A stretch of DNA of 64,000 nt from Parcubacteria group bacterium (GTDB lineage Bacteria; Patescibacteria; Paceibacteria; SW-4-49-11): contig CALRBF010000001.1 in the NCBI GenBank assembly GCA_943354045.1, forward strand, positions 62,001 through 126,000. Reading direction: 5' to 3'. Position numbers and translations under genes: made by a program. This document shows positions 60,953 to 64,000 of the stretch, piece after piece. The notes beneath the pieces are model-generated. The model was not told the DNA's origin. It saw only the letters and a list, made by a program, of their open reading frames with translations, and made no database searches. Positions within the stretch are counted from its first letter, which is position 1, and each line of letters opens with the position of its first letter.

Positions 60953-62134
60953 TTAATATTTCAAAGCTTCCGTAACCTGAATACCCGCCCCACGATATAT
61001 ACGAGAATTTCTATGATATACATTCTCAAGTGCTTTTACAATATGATTCCAAGAATAATAATAGCGTATTTCTTCTTGTAATATATCAGCCATTTCTAAA
61101 GCACCTCTATAATCTCCCAATACATTCTCTAATTGATGCTTGAGAGATGAGATACTATTAACTCGAGCAATATGCCCAAGATCCCCTACAATTTCAAGAT
61201 TTTCTCGAATATCAGAGACAATTACAGGAACCCCATAACTACCCGCCTCCAAAAGAGAAATAGATAATCCTTCTGAAGATGATGGCAACACATAAACTGC
61301 CGCATTCGCAAATAATTGTTTTAATGTTCTCCCTAATTGATGTCCAGTAAATATAATATTCTTATCCCCTTTTGCTAATACATGAAGATACTTCTCATAT
61401 TCTCTTGTATAAGAAGGTCCCCCTACAATAACTAATTTTTTCCCGTATTTGTGCGCCATTTGCTGATAAGCTTGTATCAAAATATGTGCATTTTTATGCT
61501 TTACTAATCTTGCAATAAATACAATATATTCTTGCTTCTTGAGACCAAATTGAGCTATCTCTGAATCCGAACTGATATGATTAAATACCGTACCATTTGG
61601 TATATAAGTAGCCTTAATATCAAATTCCCGAGATATAAAATACCGTAAACTTTTAGAAACTGTCACTACTTCATCAGCAAAATGACATCCCATCCAAGCC
61701 CCTAATTTTAACATTGACTTAGCAAAAAGATTCCATTTTCCATGATACCAATCAGCACTATGAAAAGTGAATACCACCTTGGTATATTTATATCCAAAAA
61801 GATATTTTATACCGAATCCAAGCCTTGCAAATGGAGTTAATAAAGCAGGTCCCACCGAATTAATATGAATTACATCCAAATTGGGAATAAAAAAGCTATT
61901 CCAGATAGAAGTAAATGTATGAGTAATAGCATCTAGACTTTTGGTTGCAATAGAGGGAGTTTCAATAACCTGAACTCCTTTATAAATACCCTCTGGAGCA
62001 TAAGCTTTACGGGTATATACAATAATATGATGCCCCCGCCGAGCAAGTCTTACTGCAATATGGTCAACATAATTCTCTACCCCACCACCAGCTGAGGCAG
62101 GAATACCTTTTTGACCTATAAAAGCAATTTTCAT
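60953..62134 (-). CDS. GT4 family glycosyltransferase
   Basis: 393 residues. The N-terminal GQKGIPASAGGGVENYVDHI (7-26) is the DUF1972/GT4 acceptor loop, and SSSEGLSISLLEAGSYGVPV near 287 the donor-site E-x7-E region. It is probably a surface-polysaccharide glycosyltransferase with the DUF4012 protein downstream. A TTGACA/TATTAT promoter lies just upstream. Confidence 0.9.
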   Translation of the reverse strand: MKIAFIGQKGIPASAGGGVENYVDHIAVRLARRGHHIIVYTRKAYAPEGIYKGVQVIETPSIATKSLDAITHTFTSIWNSFFIPNLDVIHINSVGPALLTPFARLGFGIKYLFGYKYTKVVFTFHSADWYHGKWNLFAKSMLKLGAWMGCHFADEVVTVSKSLRYFISREFDIKATYIPNGTVFNHISSDSEIAQFGLKKQEYIVFIARLVKHKNAHILIQAYQQMAHKYGKKLVIVGGPSYTREYEKYLHVLAKGDKNIIFTGHQLGRTLKQLFANAAVYVLPSSSEGLSISLLEAGSYGVPVIVSDIRENLEIVGDLGHIARVNSISSLKHQLENVLGDYRGALEMADILQEEIRYYYSWNHIVKALENVYHRNSRIYRGAGIQVTEALKY

Positions 62135-62165
62135 AATAATATGAATAGTAAGATAATCACTTTAT

Positions 62166-62194
62166 ATAATAGCATATTTCATCCTAAATGTCAA
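62166..62194 (-). promoter_or_regulatory. Promoter of the GT4/DUF4012 pair
   Basis: Minus strand TTGACA (62194-62189), 17-bp spacer, TATTAT (62171-62166), about 30 bp before the ATG. It marks the last sequence with the AT-rich style. Confidence 0.65.
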
Positions 62195-62223
62195 AAGTTT
62201 TCAACAGGTGAAATAAAAGAAAA

Positions 62224-62247
62224 ACTCACCCCAAGCTAGAGGTGAGT
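62224..62247 (-). terminator. Terminator of the 75-aa gene
   Basis: ACTCACC/GGTGAGT stem (62224-62230/62241-62247) with a U-rich tail on the minus strand. Confidence 0.6.
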
Positions 62248-62463
62248 ATATATGATTAAAGCAATATCTCCTACCAAAAATAGTCCTATCAATGCCCCCA
62301 AGAGTCTAACTAAGAAGCGGGCTTGTACTTCTTGATCAGCTCTACTTAGTAGGATATTTTCATCAAGAGTATCATTCTTTATTTCCCGAGCTATTAACAC
62401 AGCTACAAGGAAAAGAACGGGTTTGAGATTGCGTCGCATGAGTTCAAAGAGCGGGAATAACAT
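62236..62463 (-). CDS. Small membrane protein, hypothetical
   Basis: 75 residues, or 66 if it starts at the ATG at 62436, which would suit the TATAAT directly upstream of the first ATG. Two hydrophobic stretches (about 14-24 and 53-72) are separated by a charged linker, KNDTLDENILLSRADQEVQA. Codon use is more GC-rich than in genes to the left. No family recognised. It belongs to the distinct terminal segment. Confidence 0.5.
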   Translation of the reverse strand: MLFPLFELMRRNLKPVLFLVAVLIAREIKNDTLDENILLSRADQEVQARFLVRLLGALIGLFLVGDIALIIYTHL

Positions 62464-62490
62464 GTATTATACCCTATCTTCATGTAAAAT

Positions 62491-62520
62491 GAAAATCCCC
62501 AGTTGCAAAGCAACCGGGGA
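62491..62520 (-). terminator. Terminator of the beta-barrel-like gene
   Basis: Stem TCCCCAGTTGC/GCAACCGGGGA (62496-62506/62510-62520, one mismatch), loop of three, followed by TTTTC on the minus strand. It lies 74 bp past the stop. Confidence 0.8.
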
Positions 62521-62593
62521 CATAGAGTAAAACCAGAAATGGTCAAGGCGACTGCTCCCCGTGAGGGGTTAGTTGCTATCATTTTAGGTTTTC

Positions 62594-63745
62594 TTAGAAA
62601 CGGAGGCCAGCGCGAAGCGTGGCGGCAAGACCATCACCGGAGGTGCCCGAGTTGTACCCGAGAACACCTTCAGCATAGGCGTTCTTGCTGATGCCGACCT
62701 GGAGACCACCGCCCACTTGGACATTGTGGTAGCCATCGCCGACCTCTCCTCGGACCTCTCCGAAGGGACGCCACTGACCACTCTTGGTCAGATAATAACG
62801 GCCATAGCCATTGGCATAGGCTCCGGTATTGTTCACACCGACCTCAGCAAAAACTTCAGTCTGCTGAGTGCGAGACCAGAGACCAGTTTTAGCGTTGAAC
62901 GCCAAGCCGGACTCGCCAGCCACCGTAGCAGCACCCTCACCCTCAACAAAGACAGTAAATTGCTGATACTTGTTCTGAACGAGATCTCGCTCGAGTCGAG
63001 CCCTAACACCCAATTGGGTGATCGGCTTGGCCGGGTTTTTCCAGGTATAGACATAGGGATACTCCATACCCGGACGGCTCTTGCCCTCACCAGAATCGGT
63101 ATGAGTCAACTGACGGCCGAAGCCGACAACAGACCACCGAGTACGGGCATCTTGGGAGCGTCCATGAATACCTGCCCAGAATTCCAGACGGGAATCCGTA
63201 TAGGACCCCTTCCAGATTTCTTTCAGGTTATCACCTGTGAAGCTACCCGACTGAGTGACATATTGCACACCACTCATGAAGCCCTTGGCGGTAACAAACT
63301 CAGCTTTCACATCGAAGGCCGTATCCCGCGGACGGGAACGGAATTCTGTATGAAGACGGAATGGGTTCCACTTCCCTTCTCCCTGTTGCGGAATGGAATC
63401 CCGAGGAGGGACCACAATTCCAGTATTGGGAGTGGTGGAAGCGGGAGCAACGGCAACTGGGGCAGCAACCTGAATTACCGGGATAACCGGCGGAGGGCCA
63501 GGCTGTTGCTGTGATGAAACACCATTACGCTCAGCTTCCAGACGCATGCGAATAGCACGGATCTGAGCTGCTTCCTCTCGAGTCGAGAGACGCCGAACTG
63601 AAGCGGTGGCGAGAGTATTGGTGACGACCGTGGAGGTCGCCGATTGAGGAACTGTAGCGTTCAACTCCTCCGCCTTGACACCCATGGGGGCACCAAGGAG
63701 AGGAAGAGCAAAGGCCAACAGTCCCAAGATGGTACGCTTTTTCAC
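62594..63745 (-). CDS. Secreted beta-barrel-like protein, GC-rich
   Basis: 383 residues from the GTG at 63745, chosen because AGGAGG lies 5 nt upstream. Signal peptide (about 1-26, LLGAPMGVKAEE), then a coiled region with REEAAQIRAIRMRLEAER, a P/V-rich linker, and a C-terminal half with alternating aromatic/polar strands ending in LRAGLRF; a terminal Phe and such strands recall outer-membrane barrels. No named family. Composition is about 55-60% GC by eye, far above the rest, with long antisense reading frames as expected for such DNA. Confidence 0.55.
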   Translation of the reverse strand: MKKRTILGLLAFALPLLGAPMGVKAEELNATVPQSATSTVVTNTLATASVRRLSTREEAAQIRAIRMRLEAERNGVSSQQQPGPPPVIPVIQVAAPVAVAPASTTPNTGIVVPPRDSIPQQGEGKWNPFRLHTEFRSRPRDTAFDVKAEFVTAKGFMSGVQYVTQSGSFTGDNLKEIWKGSYTDSRLEFWAGIHGRSQDARTRWSVVGFGRQLTHTDSGEGKSRPGMEYPYVYTWKNPAKPITQLGVRARLERDLVQNKYQQFTVFVEGEGAATVAGESGLAFNAKTGLWSRTQQTEVFAEVGVNNTGAYANGYGRYYLTKSGQWRPFGEVRGEVGDGYHNVQVGGGLQVGISKNAYAEGVLGYNSGTSGDGLAATLRAGLRF

Positions 63746-63750
63746 AGCGA

Positions 63751-63756
63751 CCTCCT
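63751..63756 (-). promoter_or_regulatory. Consensus ribosome binding site fixing a GTG start
   Basis: AGGAGG, 5 nt before GTG 63745. It is the only perfect AGGAGG seen before a gene in the window. Confidence 0.8.
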
Positions 63757-63772
63757 GGTAAAGAACCCCCTT

Positions 63773-63801
63773 ACAGTAGCATAAAAACACCATTTTGTCA
63801 A
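63773..63801 (-). promoter_or_regulatory. Canonical sigma70-type promoter
   Basis: Minus strand TTGACA (63801-63796), 17-bp spacer, TACTGT (63778-63773), leading to the GTG-start gene. Confidence 0.75.
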
Positions 63802-63845
63802 TAGTTAACAACATCTCAAATAGTGTCGGAAGAGAATAAAAAAAG

Positions 63846-63864
63846 CCCCCACGAGATGTGGGGG
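63846..63864 (-). terminator. Terminator of the partial gene at the window end
   Basis: CCCCCAC/GTGGGGG stem with GAGAT loop, U-run on the minus strand, 23 bp past the stop. Confidence 0.85.
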
Positions 63865-63886
63865 TAATTGGTGTTCAGGACTGGCC

Positions 63887-64000
63887 TCAGGGGGCAATGA
63901 CGGCGTAAGTGTCAGGACTGATCGGTACTGACGGACAGGAGCTTTGCTGGCACTTGCCGGCCATGATGGTTCCTGCCCAGCCCTGAGGGGGGGCGATACC
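63887..64000 (-). CDS. Partial CDS, C-terminal 37 residues
   Basis: An open frame from the window edge to TGA at 63887: GIAPPQGWAGTIMAGKCQQS and onward, ending PDTYAVIAP. GC-rich codons like the neighbour gene and a terminator just after the stop support it. Too short to classify; the 5' part lies outside the window. Confidence 0.5.
   Translation of the reverse strand, partial: GIAPPQGWAGTIMAGKCQQSSCPSVPISPDTYAVIAP

Noticed and set aside
62717..63514. 265-residue plus-strand ORF
   Set aside because: Antisense to the GC-rich secreted protein gene, which has promoter, RBS, signal peptide and terminator; long antisense frames are expected at high GC.
1..64000. UGA recoded to glycine as in SR1/Gracilibacteria
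   Set aside because: TGA ends several genes at natural C-termini (VIT1/CCC1 gene, Wzz-like gene with ATGA overlap, 80-aa gene), and no conserved gene has an in-frame TGA.

Overview
This window looks like an AT-rich chromosome segment from a Candidate Phyla Radiation (Patescibacteria) bacterium. The clues are a bacterial-type AspRS lacking the GAD insertion, a large type IV pilus operon, an orphan VirB6/PrgI cluster of the kind common in that group, a DUF4012 protein, many GT4 glycosyltransferases, and very few biosynthetic genes other than cell wall, folate C1 and tRNA modification. I cannot name the lineage. TGA acts as a normal stop (for example the ATGA overlap at 758-761), so the UGA=Gly code of SR1/Gracilibacteria is not in use. 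Many genes start a few bases after a TATAAT box with no Shine-Dalgarno sequence, which suggests frequent leaderless or short-leader mRNAs.

Layout. 1-3268: surface polysaccharide genes (two GT4 enzymes, a Wzz-like protein) and a VIT1/CCC1 transporter. 3313-3650: tRNA-Ser(UGA) followed by a compact structured element. 3839-8738: a kinase-like protein, an HD protein, a GT4, and a DUF2157/DUF4401-like/GDYXXLXY-like membrane operon headed by a 53-residue ORF. 8906-12596: tRNA-Pro, aspS, a membrane-anchored protein, plsC-like and YtxH-type genes. 12731-20712: T4SS-like cluster (VirB6-like and PrgI-like proteins plus secreted and membrane proteins) without a VirB4 ATPase. 20807-22971: glyA, folD, tRNA-Ile. 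23017-26558: two large cell-surface proteins sharing a ~60-residue repeat. 26656-34644: small metabolic and repair genes (nitroreductase, SDR, deaminase, photolyase-like, two Nudix, MsrA), tRNA-Ser(GCU) with the second copy of the structured element, and a GC-rich cloverleaf repeat. 34656-44098: tsaD, GT-like, mltG, manC, uppS, murC, murG, ligA, all on one strand. 44104-55069: type IV pilus operon. 55126-59662: comF-like, khpA, trmD, tRNA-Arg(GCG), recG. 59663-62134: DUF4012 protein and GT4.

From about 62.2 kb the sequence changes character: GC-rich genes, a canonical TTGACA/N17 promoter, a perfect AGGAGG ribosome binding site and a beta-barrel-like secreted protein. This is either recent transfer or a chimeric assembly join.

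The most interesting observation is a pair of ~150-nt elements, each directly downstream of a different tRNA-Ser gene. They share 87 of 98 core positions without gaps. Their differences keep base pairs by compensatory change, and each carries an exact copy of its own neighbour tRNA's 3' end, 205-206 bp downstream of the original. They look like a tRNA-end-mimicking structured RNA or a minimal tRNA-targeting element.
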